DNA from: Sinosporangium siamense
Lineage (GTDB): Bacteria; Actinomycetota; Actinomycetes; Streptosporangiales; Streptosporangiaceae
Assembly: GCF_016863435.1 (NCBI RefSeq)
Contig: NZ_BOOW01000006.1
Coordinates: forward strand, 310,001 to 374,000
Direction of reading: 5' to 3'
DNA length: 64,000 nucleotides
A model generated the notes under the pieces. The model was given only the letters and a program-made list of their open reading frames with translations. It was not told the DNA's origin and ran no database searches. A program made the translations under genes and the position numbers. This document shows positions 1-9,276 of the stretch, piece after piece; the stretch's first letter is position 1; every line of letters begins with the position of its first letter.

Positions 1-787
1 TTCTGATCTCTTGCAACGCCGCGGCAATCTTGTCGGCGGCAGGCCTCATCCTGTCGAGCGCGTTACGCAAGCCCAACTCGCGCACGTCTCCGACAGCCAT
101 CCATCGCGCCAGTGGACATGGCGTGACCTCCCCGTTAGGAAGCACAGCTGCCGACCGCAGCCCGCATGCCCCACAGAGTTCGGTGATCTCGGGTGCCTTG
201 CGTTGCGGGCGGCCAAGCAAGCGGAGCCTGTCTACGCCGATCTCAGTCACGCCCATCGTGGTGAGCAGGTCCTTGGCCTGCTCGATTCGCTGCCCCTCTA
301 GAATGTGCACCATCCCTATTCTCAGCGGGATAGAACGATCGAGGACACGGACGATGTTCTCCTGGGTGCTCTTCAGTGTGTCGCGACCAGTAATCTGCCG
401 GTGCTCGCTCTCGTCATCTGAGTAAAAGGAGCACGCGATGCGCACTCCTGGCAGCGCGAACACCTCCAGCAGACGGTCGGGAAGGTGGGCCAGATGGCTG
501 TAAACCTCCACCTAAAGGCCAAGCCCGAGGGCATGCCTAATCAGGTCCTCCAGCCCCTGATAGAGGGTCGGCTCGCCTCCGATCATAGAGATCGTACGCG
601 CCCCGAGCCGGGCAGCCTGGTTGAACGTTGCCTTCCAGTCGGCAACGCTCATAGTTCCGTCATTTCCGTCCGGTCCTGCCGAGGCATAGCAGTGAATGCA
701 GCGTAATCCACATCTGGTAGTTAACTCGGCCCATAGGAAACGCAGACTCGCAACTGTGGGTTGTGCGGGGAGCGGTGGAGCGGTCAT
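1..787 (-). pseudogene. Radical SAM/SPASM protein interrupted by an in-frame TAG; 3' end beyond the window
   Basis: The N-terminal part has the radical SAM cluster motif CGLRCIHC, followed by the glycine-rich GGEPTL motif that binds S-adenosylmethionine. The frame hits a TAG at 512-514 directly after HALGLGL. It then reopens without any frame change into VEVYSHLAHL and continues to the window edge. The second part contains the cysteines of a SPASM-like C-terminal domain (ELCGACG, then NGEVTPCPLARWM), so both halves belong to one family of peptide-modifying or anaerobic-maturase-like enzymes. I placed the start at the ATG at 787 (MTAPPLPAQP), because the homologous part begins there; the open frame extends further upstream without family-like sequence. 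The single nonsense codon makes it a pseudogene unless it is a sequencing error or is read through. The substrate is unknown. Confidence 0.75.
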
Positions 788-1011
788 CTGGTGACATCCT
801 CGCGACACGGCGGCCGGATAAGAACCTCGCCCCATCAGGGCTGATGAGGCCGCACCACGACGGTCCACCACGCCCGCCGCCTCCGTCAAGCCCCTCCGAG
901 GTGTGGTTTTTAGGGCCATGTATACCGCTTATCAGGAATACCAGAGCCTCAGAATAGTTGAAAGTCAGCTGTTTACGTTTTATGGAGAATATTTGGCGTT
1001 GAGCGATTCGA

Positions 1012-2199
1012 TTAGGTCTGCTTGAGGGGGGAGTAGTCGTCCGGCTCCACGCCGAAGGTCCAGGCGACGCCGGCTCGGGCGGTTTCGGTGGACGGGGGGA
1101 CACGGAGCCAGTAGCGGCGGGAGGTGCCGTCGGGCTCGGGCGTGGAGTTGACGACCTCCACCATCACTACGGGCTCGTCGTTGGGCATGTCCACCCGCCA
1201 CAACACGCCTGTCTCGTCCTTCTGGACGGGCTTGGCGCCGGTGTCGGTGAGGTAGCGGTCGAAGCCGTAGTGTTCGAGCATGACTCGCCGCAGCTCGGCG
1301 TTGTCCTGCTCCCTGATGTCGGCCGGGGTGGCCGTGGGCAGGGTGGCGATGAAGTCTCCGGGGACGGGCATGCCGCTCCACGCGTGCAGGGCGAACCCGC
1401 CCTGGTAGGCCAGCGCCGGGCCGTCGCCCCGGTGGAGCCGGGCCAGCTCGTCGCGGTGGAGCTCCACGGGGAGCTCGGCCGCGATGACCAGGCGCTCGAA
1501 CGGCCACCACCATCCGGCTGCCCGGGTGACCTCGGCCAGGGCAGCCAGCCCCTCGGGCCAGGCGGCCTCGGTCGCCCCCCCACCTTGAACCAGACCGTCG
1601 AACACCGCCAGCCAGGCCGCGTCCTGGTGGCCGAGGATCGCGTCGAGGGTGGCCTCGCGCAACATCCGGGCCTTGGCGTCGTCCTGCTCCGGCACCAGTT
1701 CGCCGATGGCACGCCGGACCTGGGTCACCAGGCTCGACGTGGGCGGCCAGAGACGCCCTCCGGTGAGCGACCAGGCGTGCGCCCACCCCTGCGGGCCCAA
1801 CTCGGTCACGGCAGCCGACCGTGCCGCCTCCCACGGGAGGTCGCGGACGACCCGGCGAACGCTCTGCCCCGCCTCGGCCGCCCCCACCAGCTCTCGCACC
1901 TCGGCGACCATCGCGGCCACCGGACCCTCGGTGAACCCGCCGAGGTCCTGACCGGTGACCAGCAGTGCGGCGATCGCTCCATGAGCGGGCGAAGGGACCC
2001 ACACCACGCGCTCCGGCGAGGACAGGCCGGCCGTCTGGTAACTCCGGCGAATGCCCGCTTCGGCCCGGTCGCGATCGGCGCCGCCGGTGGCGAACGCGAC
2101 CGTCGACCATCTGTCGGCCGCCTCCACTAGAGCAGCGGCGGCGTCAAAGGAAACCAGCGTCCCGGCGGGAGCGGACGAGGTGGAGGGGGTGGCGCTCAT
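1012..2199 (-). CDS. DUF6745 family protein
   Basis: This 395-residue soluble protein has no signal peptide or membrane segment. Its last 40 residues carry the pattern I associate with the DUF6745 family: RYWLRVPPSTETAR, then AWTFGVEPDDY close to the C terminus. The biochemical function of the family is not known to me. The middle is rich in Ala, Trp and Arg and probably helical. The next gene on the same strand (2281-2607) ends 81 bases upstream of this start, so the two are likely co-transcribed with the small gene first. The ATG at 2199 is preceded by a GGAGA-type site (reverse strand of 2203-2207), which supports this start. Confidence 0.7.
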   Translation of the reverse strand: MSATPSTSSAPAGTLVSFDAAAALVEAADRWSTVAFATGGADRDRAEAGIRRSYQTAGLSSPERVVWVPSPAHGAIAALLVTGQDLGGFTEGPVAAMVAEVRELVGAAEAGQSVRRVVRDLPWEAARSAAVTELGPQGWAHAWSLTGGRLWPPTSSLVTQVRRAIGELVPEQDDAKARMLREATLDAILGHQDAAWLAVFDGLVQGGGATEAAWPEGLAALAEVTRAAGWWWPFERLVIAAELPVELHRDELARLHRGDGPALAYQGGFALHAWSGMPVPGDFIATLPTATPADIREQDNAELRRVMLEHYGFDRYLTDTGAKPVQKDETGVLWRVDMPNDEPVVMVEVVNSTPEPDGTSRRYWLRVPPSTETARAGVAWTFGVEPDDYSPLKQT

Positions 2200-2280
2200 G
2201 GAAAATCTCCAAGGGGGTCTACAGGGTTTCAGGACTCGGGACTCATTGAACGGATCGTCACCTGCGATCGAGACCGGCGG

Positions 2281-2607
2281 TCAGTCGGCGACCATGCGCA
2301 CCGAACCCGGGATGTATTCGCGCTGCCTCACCACGCGATACCACCCCGGGGGGAGGGAAATCGGGTCGTGCTCCTCGTGGACCACCCTCGCGGCGGACGT
2401 CACATGCAGATGCTGGGGGAGCATCGGATCGGGGTCGCGCAGCAGCGTGCCCTGCCCCACCACCGCATGCGCGTGCCCAGTCGCCTCACCGAGCGCGAGA
2501 ACAAGCCGCCCACGCCCGTCGCGCGGCACGGAGGGCAGCGTGTGCACCGACGCCGGCACCGACTCCTCGGGAACAGGCATGATCAAAATATCGCCCTGAC
2601 GGAACAT
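2281..2607 (-). CDS. Small conserved-looking protein, partner of the DUF6745 gene
   Basis: I chose the ATG at 2607 because a perfect AGGAGG lies 5-10 bases upstream; the longer frame to 2661 only adds residues encoded by a 15-bp duplication. The 108-residue product begins MFRQGDILIMPV. It contains GEATGHAHAVV, a His-rich HVTSAARVVHEEHD stretch and ends PPGWYRVVRQREYIPG. The clustered His, Glu and Asp residues could bind a metal, but I know no defined family function. It precedes the DUF6745 gene on the same strand, and the two probably form a bicistron. Confidence 0.65.
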   Translation of the reverse strand: MFRQGDILIMPVPEESVPASVHTLPSVPRDGRGRLVLALGEATGHAHAVVGQGTLLRDPDPMLPQHLHVTSAARVVHEEHDPISLPPGWYRVVRQREYIPGSVRMVAD

Positions 2608-2615
2608 CCTTGCCT

Positions 2616-2645
2616 CCTGGATCAACACTTCCTGGATCAACACTG
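2616..2645. repeat. 15-bp tandem duplication upstream of a start codon
   Basis: Two adjacent copies of a 15-base unit (cctggatcaacact plus t or g) occupy 2616-2630 and 2631-2645. They abut the AGGAGG of the small gene at 2607 and would lie in its leader or promoter. Confidence 0.8.
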
Positions 2646-2764
2646 CGTCGTGACCTGACACGGCAAGTTAGCCGCCCTCACCGACATTTCCCGGCGGGGT
2701 CGAGAACGGCCCGGCGAGCGACGGCGAGAGGCTTCGCGGTGGGCGGCCCGGCCTGCCGTTGACC

Positions 2765-2975
2765 GAGCCGCGGGCCCGAGGACGCCGAGCCGGGGCCGGG
2801 TCAAGGGCCGCCTGGTGGAAAGGCTGAGCCGTACGCCCGAGGACGCCGAAGTCGATCAAGGCGGTGGCCTCTCATGGCCGAGCCCTGCGCCGAGAAACGC
2901 CGACCTGGATCAAGGCGGTGGCCTCCTGTGGTCGAGCCGTACGCCCAGGAACGCCGACCTGGATCAAGATTGGCT
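2765..2975. repeat. Degenerate 54-bp tandem repeats
   Basis: Four units begin with GAGCC at 2765, 2826, 2880 and 2934. The last three are exactly 54 bases apart; the first is 61 long. Each carries a variant of gagccgtacgccc, then gacgccga, then gatcaaggcggtggcc. They fill the gap between two oppositely oriented genes and show no convincing reading frame. Confidence 0.7.
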
Positions 2976-3146
2976 GCTGCCCGCCCGAAAAGGCATGGCG
3001 ACCGTCGATCACGCCGTGGTTGGATGCCGACTATGAGTTCCTACATGGTCTCGCCGCCCCCGGTTCCGTAGCGGAACCCCCCTGTCACGCTCCCCAAGCG
3101 AGCGATTTCTGACATCTCACGGCCCGTGATGTCCCTCCGGGCCGTT

Positions 3147-3170
3147 CCAGGCATGTCTGCAAATGCCTGG
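3147..3170. promoter_or_regulatory. 8-bp inverted repeat in front of the EamA transporter gene
   Basis: CCAGGCAT at 3147-3154 pairs exactly with ATGCCTGG at 3163-3170 across an 8-base loop. The dyad lies about 40 bases before the preferred start of the transporter gene. It could be an operator or a leader hairpin; no regulator gene is adjacent. Confidence 0.35.
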
Positions 3171-3207
3171 ACTTATAGGCGTCGAGACTCATGGAGAACC
3201 CTTGAGT

Positions 3208-4179
3208 GTGAACGTTCATGCCTTGTCCGTACGGCAAGGCCTAATTTGCGTGTTTATCGCAGCAACAGCGTGGGGCACCGGTGGCGCCGTGGCCGCCATG
3301 CTCTACGACGTGAGTGGCCTCGGCCCGATAGCCGTCACCTTTTGGCGCTTCGCCGGAGCCGTCGCACTTCTAGCCCTAGTCGCCCTCTTCGTACGGCGTA
3401 GCCACACAATCCCCCAGCCGGCACCCAAAGACCGATGGCGGCGGATCGCCATCACCGGAACCGGTCTGGCCATCTCCCAGGCGACCTACTTCGCCTCCAT
3501 CGAGTTCGCCGGGCTTGCCATAGGCACGGTCGTCGCCATCGGCTTGTCCCCGATCCTCATCGCTGTCGGAGCCCACATCTTCCTCGGCGAACGACTCGGA
3601 CGACTAGGACTTCTCACCACCTCCGCCGCCCTGGCCGGCCTAGCCCTCCTCGTCGTAGGCGGCACCGTCAACCCCGCCCCCGCCCCACTCCTCGGCCTAG
3701 CCTGCGCGGTGATCTCCGCACTCGGCTACGCCGCCGCCACCCTCGCCAACCGCCACTCCACCTCTACCGGGCCGGCCGGCGGGTACGGCTCAGCCGTGAC
3801 GTCCACCTTGCAAGGCTTCGCCGTAGGTATGGTGTGCCTGCTGCCCCCGGCGTTGATGGAAGGGATCTGGCCTCCGACGGGCGACATGGGGCACACGGTG
3901 GCCCTGATGGCTTTCCTCGCGGCGGTTCCCACCGCTCTCGCCTACCTGCTGTTCTTCGCCGCCCTGTCGGTGGTCCGCGCGGCCACCGCCTCGGTCATCG
4001 CCCTCATGGAACCGGTGAGCGCCACCGTCCTCGCCGCTCTCCTGTTGCAGGAGCACCTCACCGTCGCCGCTCTCGCGGGCGCGGCCGTACTGCTCGGGGC
4101 GGTAGCCGTACTGATCGTGGGTGAACGCCGGGCGGCGGCCCGGCGGCCGGTGGCGGCTCCGGAGCCGATGCTGCGCTGA
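3208..4179 (+). CDS. EamA-family (DMT superfamily) transporter
   Basis: The protein has about ten hydrophobic helices in two repeated halves, as expected for drug/metabolite transporters of the EamA type. Family-like segments are AATAWGTGG in helix 1, FASIEFAGLAIGTVVA near helix 4, and the second-repeat end ALMEPVSATVLAALLLQEHLT. It would sit in the cytoplasmic membrane and export a small metabolite or amino acid; the substrate cannot be read from sequence. A GGAG at 3193 favours the GTG at 3208, though TTG at 3202 or ATG at 3163 is possible; the latter lies inside an inverted repeat arm. The gene stands alone and is followed by a strong terminator. Confidence 0.85.
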   Translation: MNVHALSVRQGLICVFIAATAWGTGGAVAAMLYDVSGLGPIAVTFWRFAGAVALLALVALFVRRSHTIPQPAPKDRWRRIAITGTGLAISQATYFASIEFAGLAIGTVVAIGLSPILIAVGAHIFLGERLGRLGLLTTSAALAGLALLVVGGTVNPAPAPLLGLACAVISALGYAAATLANRHSTSTGPAGGYGSAVTSTLQGFAVGMVCLLPPALMEGIWPPTGDMGHTVALMAFLAAVPTALAYLLFFAALSVVRAATASVIALMEPVSATVLAALLLQEHLTVAALAGAAVLLGAVAVLIVGERRAAARRPVAAPEPMLR

Positions 4180-4191
4180 TCTGTGAGTGAT

Positions 4192-4237
4192 TTCGGGGGC
4201 GGGGTGGTTGTTTCTGGTGAAATCACCCGCCCCCGAA
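4192..4237 (+). terminator. Stem-loop terminator after the EamA gene
   Basis: TTCGGGGGCGGG at 4192-4203 pairs perfectly over 12 bases with CCCGCCCCCGAA at 4226-4237. It starts 13 bases after the stop codon. Confidence 0.75.
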
Positions 4238-4379
4238 CAGCGGGAGTGTGGCGCACGGCGATGCGATAATACGGCGGGCAATCGCCGGAAGGATGTCACC
4301 GAGGATGCCTTGCCGGACTCGGTGGTGGTGGCGTTGACGACACCTGATCGACATCATGACGCCGCAAAGGGGAGGTCCC

Positions 4380-5546
4380 GTGTCCATACTTTTGGGTAAG
4401 GACTTGCTGTGGAGCGGATTCTGCCACGGTGGTTCGCAGTGTGCCCTGCCGCATCGACTAATCTCACACTTTCCTCAGCGCATTCAGGACGCGAGAGTCG
4501 ATCCCGATGACATGGTGGAGCTTCTCTTCGATTTTATTGACTCGCCCCTAGATGTCACCGATGACGCCACACGCGCCACGTCGGTCCTGATACGAGCCGA
4601 GGCGGAAAACCTCGCACGTGTCATCGGCGACCCCGATGTCCGCCAGCGGATAGTGGACCACTCAGACCTCGATCGCTGCTTCGGCAACGCCATCACCCAC
4701 GCGAGGGACTTCCTGGGATCTTATGGGCTGGACGTCGCAGAACCCATGGTCAGCATCGTCGACACCCTTCCACCGCCATTCGACGGGCACCCATATGCCG
4801 TGCGCGCCGTGGACAAGGGCGACCATCGGCGGTATGGCCTCCAAACGGGCCTTTATCTGGTCGCTGACCAGATTCATCCGCTGTCCACCGAAGTGCTTAT
4901 CTGTCGTGAGATAATTCGCGTGGCTCTCGGGGAAAGCTCTCCTCATCTTATGGGGCGCGGGCTTGAAGAGGGCATCGCGGAGCTCGTCGGTGCTGTTATT
5001 CTGAGCTATGACCTCGTGGGGGCCATGCCCACGCTGTGGATCGAGACTTTTCATCGGCTTTCCGGCGTCTATGACAGGCGCCGAGAGCACTACGATGACT
5101 TTCTACGCATGGCCTACCTCGTTTACATAAATTATGGCCTGACAGGCCTTATGGAATTGTTGTCCGGCGGGCGAGAGGCGATCAAACAGGCGGAATCCGG
5201 TCTGCTGAGGGGCGAGATCCCTCAATTGCGCACTTCATCGGAAGGCACTCCCGAATATCCACCCGATCTATCGGAGCTCATCGATCGGATAGTCCTGGTC
5301 GTCCCTCGTTCCATGATCGTCAGCCCGGTGGCCCGTGTCGTAGCGGATCACGTGTCCCCCGGAGCCACCGTGAAGGAGATCGCGCATGCCACCAAGCTGT
5401 CGGAGGCATCTGTGGCGGAAGGACTCCAAGAACTCTCCGCTTCGGTGATGCTGATCGAACGCGACCCAGGAGGGCTCGTGGTCGCGGCGTCCGATCTCAA
5501 TATGTATGTGAACACCGGCACGTTGCGCTACACCCCAACCCCATAA
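4380..5546 (+). CDS. Unknown protein with a possible degenerate metallopeptidase-like region and C-terminal winged-helix-like segment
   Basis: I do not recognise this 388-residue protein. The GTG at 4380 is preceded at 6 bases by AAGGGGAGG, so it is a better start than the ATG at 4356. Around nucleotide 4900 the order REIIR, then PHLMGRGLEEGIAELVG resembles the helix pair of zinc metallopeptidases (HExxH, then a distal Glu). The histidines and glutamate of HExxH are absent, so I do not call it a protease. Near the C terminus TVKEIAHATKLSEASVAEGL followed by ELSASVMLIERD has the shape of a DNA-binding winged helix. It could be a regulator derived from a peptidase fold. Base composition is slightly lower in GC than its neighbours. 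There is no operon partner. Confidence 0.6.
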   Translation: MSILLGKDLLWSGFCHGGSQCALPHRLISHFPQRIQDARVDPDDMVELLFDFIDSPLDVTDDATRATSVLIRAEAENLARVIGDPDVRQRIVDHSDLDRCFGNAITHARDFLGSYGLDVAEPMVSIVDTLPPPFDGHPYAVRAVDKGDHRRYGLQTGLYLVADQIHPLSTEVLICREIIRVALGESSPHLMGRGLEEGIAELVGAVILSYDLVGAMPTLWIETFHRLSGVYDRRREHYDDFLRMAYLVYINYGLTGLMELLSGGREAIKQAESGLLRGEIPQLRTSSEGTPEYPPDLSELIDRIVLVVPRSMIVSPVARVVADHVSPGATVKEIAHATKLSEASVAEGLQELSASVMLIERDPGGLVVAASDLNMYVNTGTLRYTPTP

Positions 5547-5774
5547 CCACAGCTAAGGCGTGTTCGTCGACATCCACATCGCCCCGCAGACCGAGGAGGA
5601 GCTCAACACAGCCACGCCAGCGCAACCGCCCAACGATAAGTTTGAGTGATCGCACGTTTCCTACTCGGCGGTTGTTCGTGAAAGCGGTCCTTCGCAACTT
5701 TGGGTGAAGGGTCGGCTGCCTACACATCGCAGCCCAGGCCCTTCCCTCAATCCCTGAGAAGAAGGACGTTTCAC

Positions 5775-7037
5775 GTGTTCTCGATGCCCAGAGTGTCGTT
5801 GATCGCCATGATGGGGGCGCTGTTCCTCGGTGCCCTGCCCACCACCGCCAATGCCGCCACGCGACCCGACGGACTCGGTTGGACAAGCGGCTGGGCGACA
5901 GCCGTACAACACCCGAGTCAGAGCGAATGGATCTCCAACTGGGCCTACGAAGGCTTCAAGGACCAGTCCGTGCGCCAGGTCGTCCGCGTCGGCGTGGGAG
6001 GCTCCAAGCTGCGGGTGCGCCTGACCAATGCGTACGGCACAGCCCCCCTCACGTTGACCGGTGCGAGCATCGGCAAGACGGCGGGAGGCGCGGCAGTGCG
6101 CCCGGACACGATGCGGACGGTGAGGTTCGGCGGGTCCGGCACCGTGGTCGTCCCCGCGGGCGGGCGCGCGGTGAGCGACACCGTCAACCTGTCGGTGAGA
6201 GCCCACGAGCACGTGACGGTGACCCTCTACTTCAAGGGAGCCAGCGGCCCGGCCACCAACCACAACCTCGCCGTCGCCACCTCATACCGAGCCACAGGTG
6301 ATCATCTCCGCGATCCGGGTGCGGCGTCGTTCAGCGAGCGGAGCACCTCTTGGTATTACCTGGCGGGACTGGACGTCGTCGACCGCGCACATGCGAGGCG
6401 GGACACGATCGTGGCCTTCGGCGACTCGATCACCGACGGCCAGGGGGCGACGACGGACGCCGACCGCCGTTATCCGGACGTGCTTGCTCAGCGGCTGAAG
6501 CGCGCGGGCCGCACAGAGGTGGTGTTGAACAGCGGCATCGGCGGCAATCGGGTGCTCAACGACTCGGCCTGCCTGGGGGAGAGCTTCTTCAACCGCTTCC
6601 AGCGTGATGTGCTCGACCATCCCCGGGCGCGGACCGTGATCACCATGGGCGGCATCAACGACATCATGCACGGTGACACCGTCCCGTCGGCCTGTACGGT
6701 GCCCAATCCGAAAATGACCGCGGACGCACTGATCGACGATTACCGGCAACTGATCCGCGCCGCCCGCGCCGACGGTGTGAAGGTGATTGGCGGGACCATG
6801 CCGCCGTTCAAGGGCTCACCGCTCTTCACCGACCACGGCGAGTCGGTGCGCGACGCCGTCAACCAGTGGATCCGCACCGGCGGTGGGTTCGACGGCGTGG
6901 TGGACTTCGAGCGTGCGCTGGCCGACCCGTCTGACGGCGACTGTCTCCGCCCGGCCTACGACAGCGGCGACCACCTCCACCCGAACGACGCCGGCTACCG
7001 GGCGATGGCCGAGGCCGTCGACCTCGGCGCTCTCTGA
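5775..7037 (+). CDS. Secreted SGNH/GDSL-family esterase
   Basis: The GTG at 5775 follows AGAAGGA at 9 bases and gives a typical signal peptide (MFSMPRVSLIAMMGALFLGAL, cleavage after TANAA). The N-terminal half (GWTSGWATAVQHP, VRVGVGGSKLRVRLTNAYG) is a beta-rich domain usual in actinobacterial secreted SGNH hydrolases. The catalytic half has block I FGDSITDG (nucleophile Ser), a block III-like GGNRVLND, block II-like GGINDIMHG and the Asp/His pair in GDHLHPNDAGY. The 420-residue product would be an extracellular ester hydrolase acting on acylated carbohydrate or lipid; the exact substrate is unknown. It is monocistronic. Confidence 0.88.
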   Translation: MFSMPRVSLIAMMGALFLGALPTTANAATRPDGLGWTSGWATAVQHPSQSEWISNWAYEGFKDQSVRQVVRVGVGGSKLRVRLTNAYGTAPLTLTGASIGKTAGGAAVRPDTMRTVRFGGSGTVVVPAGGRAVSDTVNLSVRAHEHVTVTLYFKGASGPATNHNLAVATSYRATGDHLRDPGAASFSERSTSWYYLAGLDVVDRAHARRDTIVAFGDSITDGQGATTDADRRYPDVLAQRLKRAGRTEVVLNSGIGGNRVLNDSACLGESFFNRFQRDVLDHPRARTVITMGGINDIMHGDTVPSACTVPNPKMTADALIDDYRQLIRAARADGVKVIGGTMPPFKGSPLFTDHGESVRDAVNQWIRTGGGFDGVVDFERALADPSDGDCLRPAYDSGDHLHPNDAGYRAMAEAVDLGAL

Positions 7038-7095
7038 CCTCTGGAAGACCGGATCGGGGCTTCGCCGTACACGAGGTGTTGAACGGAGCCCATTG

Positions 7096-7895
7096 TCAGG
7101 CCCCGGGCGGTTTGGCGCTGCTGGTGTGGAACACGAGGCCGCCGCCGTCCGTGGGCTGAAACCCCAGCCCACGGAGTTCGGGCTCCTCAATCGAGGTGAC
7201 GACGTGCAAGGCGCCGGCCTCGGCCGCCTTGAAGATCACCAAACGTACGAGCGCGTCACGCACCCCCGATGGGATGCCGGGCTGGATGTGCACTGGGTCT
7301 AGACGGGCGGTGGCGTGCTGCTTGTCCTCCCAGGACGCGGCCGCATGACCGACAAACGGTTCCCCACGGGAGTTGTTGACATATGCCTGAAGCCAGAAGG
7401 CCTGGCCTCGGCGATCAGTCGCCTGGGGATGGTGACATCCATCCCTGCCTCGGCCAACCAGCAGGCGATTGCAGAGAGCGGCGGGGGAGTGAGCATGACG
7501 TCGTCACCGAGAGGAACCGAGTCGATGAAATACCCGGTGGGCCAGATGTCTGGAGCGTCCTTGGGGTCCAATACGACGTAGCCGTCGCGGATGGTCCGGT
7601 GGCCTCGGTGTATTAGGCCCGTGTCGAGTTCTTCCATGAGGCGGAACTCGACGTCGGAGGCCCAGGCGTCCGCCGAGGGCAACGGCTCGCCGGTCACCGT
7701 ACTTTCGGGTGTCGCCGGGAACCCGATCTCTATGGCGAATACGTTGGGATCTCGTCTCCAGCGGAAGATCACCAGCATGTTTTCGGGTTCCGCGACGACG
7801 TCAACGGCGGAGTACCCGTCTGTGACGCCACCCGCACGTAGCAGATGTGTTCTGACCGCTGCGAGGACTTCCTCTCGGGGCCACTCAATCGCCAT
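7096..7895 (-). pseudogene. Frameshifted hypothetical gene
   Basis: The first part starts at the ATG at 7895 (MAIEWPREEVLAA) and reads as a sensible soluble protein to about 7400 (RRLIAEAR). There that frame degenerates. A second frame, one base off, continues with family-like sequence: WLQAYVNNSRGEPFVGHAAAS, DPVHIQPGIPSG and the end GLGFQPTDGGGLVFH. It stops at 7096. A one-base deletion in gaggccaggcc near 7400 explains both halves; restoring it yields about 266 residues. The C-terminal part resembles the last strands of an acetyltransferase-like fold, but I do not assign a function. It could also be a sequencing error. Confidence 0.6.
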
Positions 7896-8038
7896 GAGTT
7901 CAGCTTTCCTCAACCGCAGTGTTCGTTGCTGGAGATCGTGCTCCGAGGAGGGTGACGGGAGTGGGCGGTGGCAATCATTGGGCGTTCTCATCCCGGAGAC
8001 TTGTAGGGGAGAGGTGGTGACACGCCTCGTGCAGTGAC

Positions 8039-9145
8039 CTACGGAGTGAAGACATAGGTGTCGAGGTTCCAGACCTGGCCTGGGCCGACGCCGTCGGCAC
8101 ACTGGAAGTCCCAGCCGGAGTTGATGTACATCCGGCCGGAGACCACGGTCCCCGAGTGGCGCTTCAGCCGGGCGGGTTGGGCCTGCGGTTGATGCCTGCG
8201 CCAGGTGTGTGCGTTCAGATCGAACGACCAGATGTCGTCGGTGGGATTCTGATCGAACGGCGCGCCGCACCCCGCCTGCCCGCCGGGAATGTCGCCGCCG
8301 TGCAAATAGAAACGGTTCCCGATCACCCCGGACGCGGTGTAGTTGTGCGGCGGCTCCAGGTTTCCGGTCGCCGGCGTGATCTCCTTCCAGGTCTTCCGCA
8401 GGAGGTCGAACTCCCAGGTGTCGGCGAGCATCGAGAAGGAGCCTCCGGACACCCCTTCGCCCCCGTAGATCACCAGCTTGCCGTTGACGGGCTTGGTCCC
8501 GGACGAGGCGATGTGGCGCGGGGGAGGCGCGCCCGCGGCGCTGTTCGTGCTGAGTAGGGCCCAGGAGTTGCGCCCGAAGTCATAGGCCCAAAGGTCGTTG
8601 AGGGCAGTGAAGGTCGCATCGACCCCGCCGAAGACGTAAAGCCTGCCACCTCCCACCCAGACGGTCGCGCCACTCCGCCCGCTCGGCCCGGCATTGGCCG
8701 GGCGGATCTCGCGCCAGCGCCGGTATACGGTGTCGAAGGACCAGAGGTCGTTAAAGACCTCGAGTTCGGTCCCTGCCGGGTTGTAGCGTGATCCACCGAA
8801 TATCAGAAACGAGTGGCCATAGGGTGCCGAATCCGCCCAAGCCCTTGGGGGAGGCTGCACACCCTGAGGTTGGATTGCGGTCCATCGTCCGGTTGTTGTG
8901 TCGAGGCGGTGGACGTCGTTGAGGAAGGTGTTCTCGCCGCTGCTGAAGGAGTCGTGAACGCCGCCGAAGACGTAGACATGCCTGCCGACAGCTGCGGTCG
9001 AGGGCACGGAACGGGCGGACGGCGGCGTGCCGTACGTACGAAGTTTTGCCCACGTGCCCTCCTTTGTCTGAGTGGCGTGCGCCGGGGAAATTCCGGCCGT
9101 CAATGCCAGCGATATGAGGCTGGTCATAACTGTGCGGCGTTTCAT
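8039..9145 (-). CDS. Secreted Kelch-repeat protein
   Basis: The 368-residue product has an N-terminal signal peptide (MKRRTVMTSLISLALTAG, cleavage after AHA). At least five Kelch units follow. Each has a hydrophobic strand, a double glycine (VYVFGG, FLIFGG, LYVFGG, LVIYGG, FYLHGG) and a downstream Trp (GRWTAIQP, RRWREIRP, NSWALLS, KTWKEITP, HTWRRHQP). These build a beta-propeller of about six blades that probably binds protein or carbohydrate outside the cell. No catalytic domain is present. The ATG at 9145 has GGGAGG 5-10 bases upstream. The gene stands alone. Confidence 0.85.
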   Translation of the reverse strand: MKRRTVMTSLISLALTAGISPAHATQTKEGTWAKLRTYGTPPSARSVPSTAAVGRHVYVFGGVHDSFSSGENTFLNDVHRLDTTTGRWTAIQPQGVQPPPRAWADSAPYGHSFLIFGGSRYNPAGTELEVFNDLWSFDTVYRRWREIRPANAGPSGRSGATVWVGGGRLYVFGGVDATFTALNDLWAYDFGRNSWALLSTNSAAGAPPPRHIASSGTKPVNGKLVIYGGEGVSGGSFSMLADTWEFDLLRKTWKEITPATGNLEPPHNYTASGVIGNRFYLHGGDIPGGQAGCGAPFDQNPTDDIWSFDLNAHTWRRHQPQAQPARLKRHSGTVVSGRMYINSGWDFQCADGVGPGQVWNLDTYVFTP

Positions 9146-9276
9146 TGTGCCTCCCGGGATTTATGCACAGCATGATTCCAGCCCGGCGGCGTCAACGGCA
9201 GATATTGATATGCCGACCGTATTCGTTAAGAATGGCCGATGGCTCTATCCTCTCGCATCGAGCCCGCCGCCCGCCG

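Noticed and set aside
4900-4990. Zinc metallopeptidase active site in the unknown protein at 4380
   Set aside because: The HExxH histidines and glutamate are missing, so a protease call is not supported.
5560-5649. A 29-codon GTG frame (FVDIHIAPQTEEELNTA) between the unknown gene and the esterase
   Set aside because: It has no ribosome binding site, no recognisable family and sits in a short gap; probably a chance frame or a fragment.
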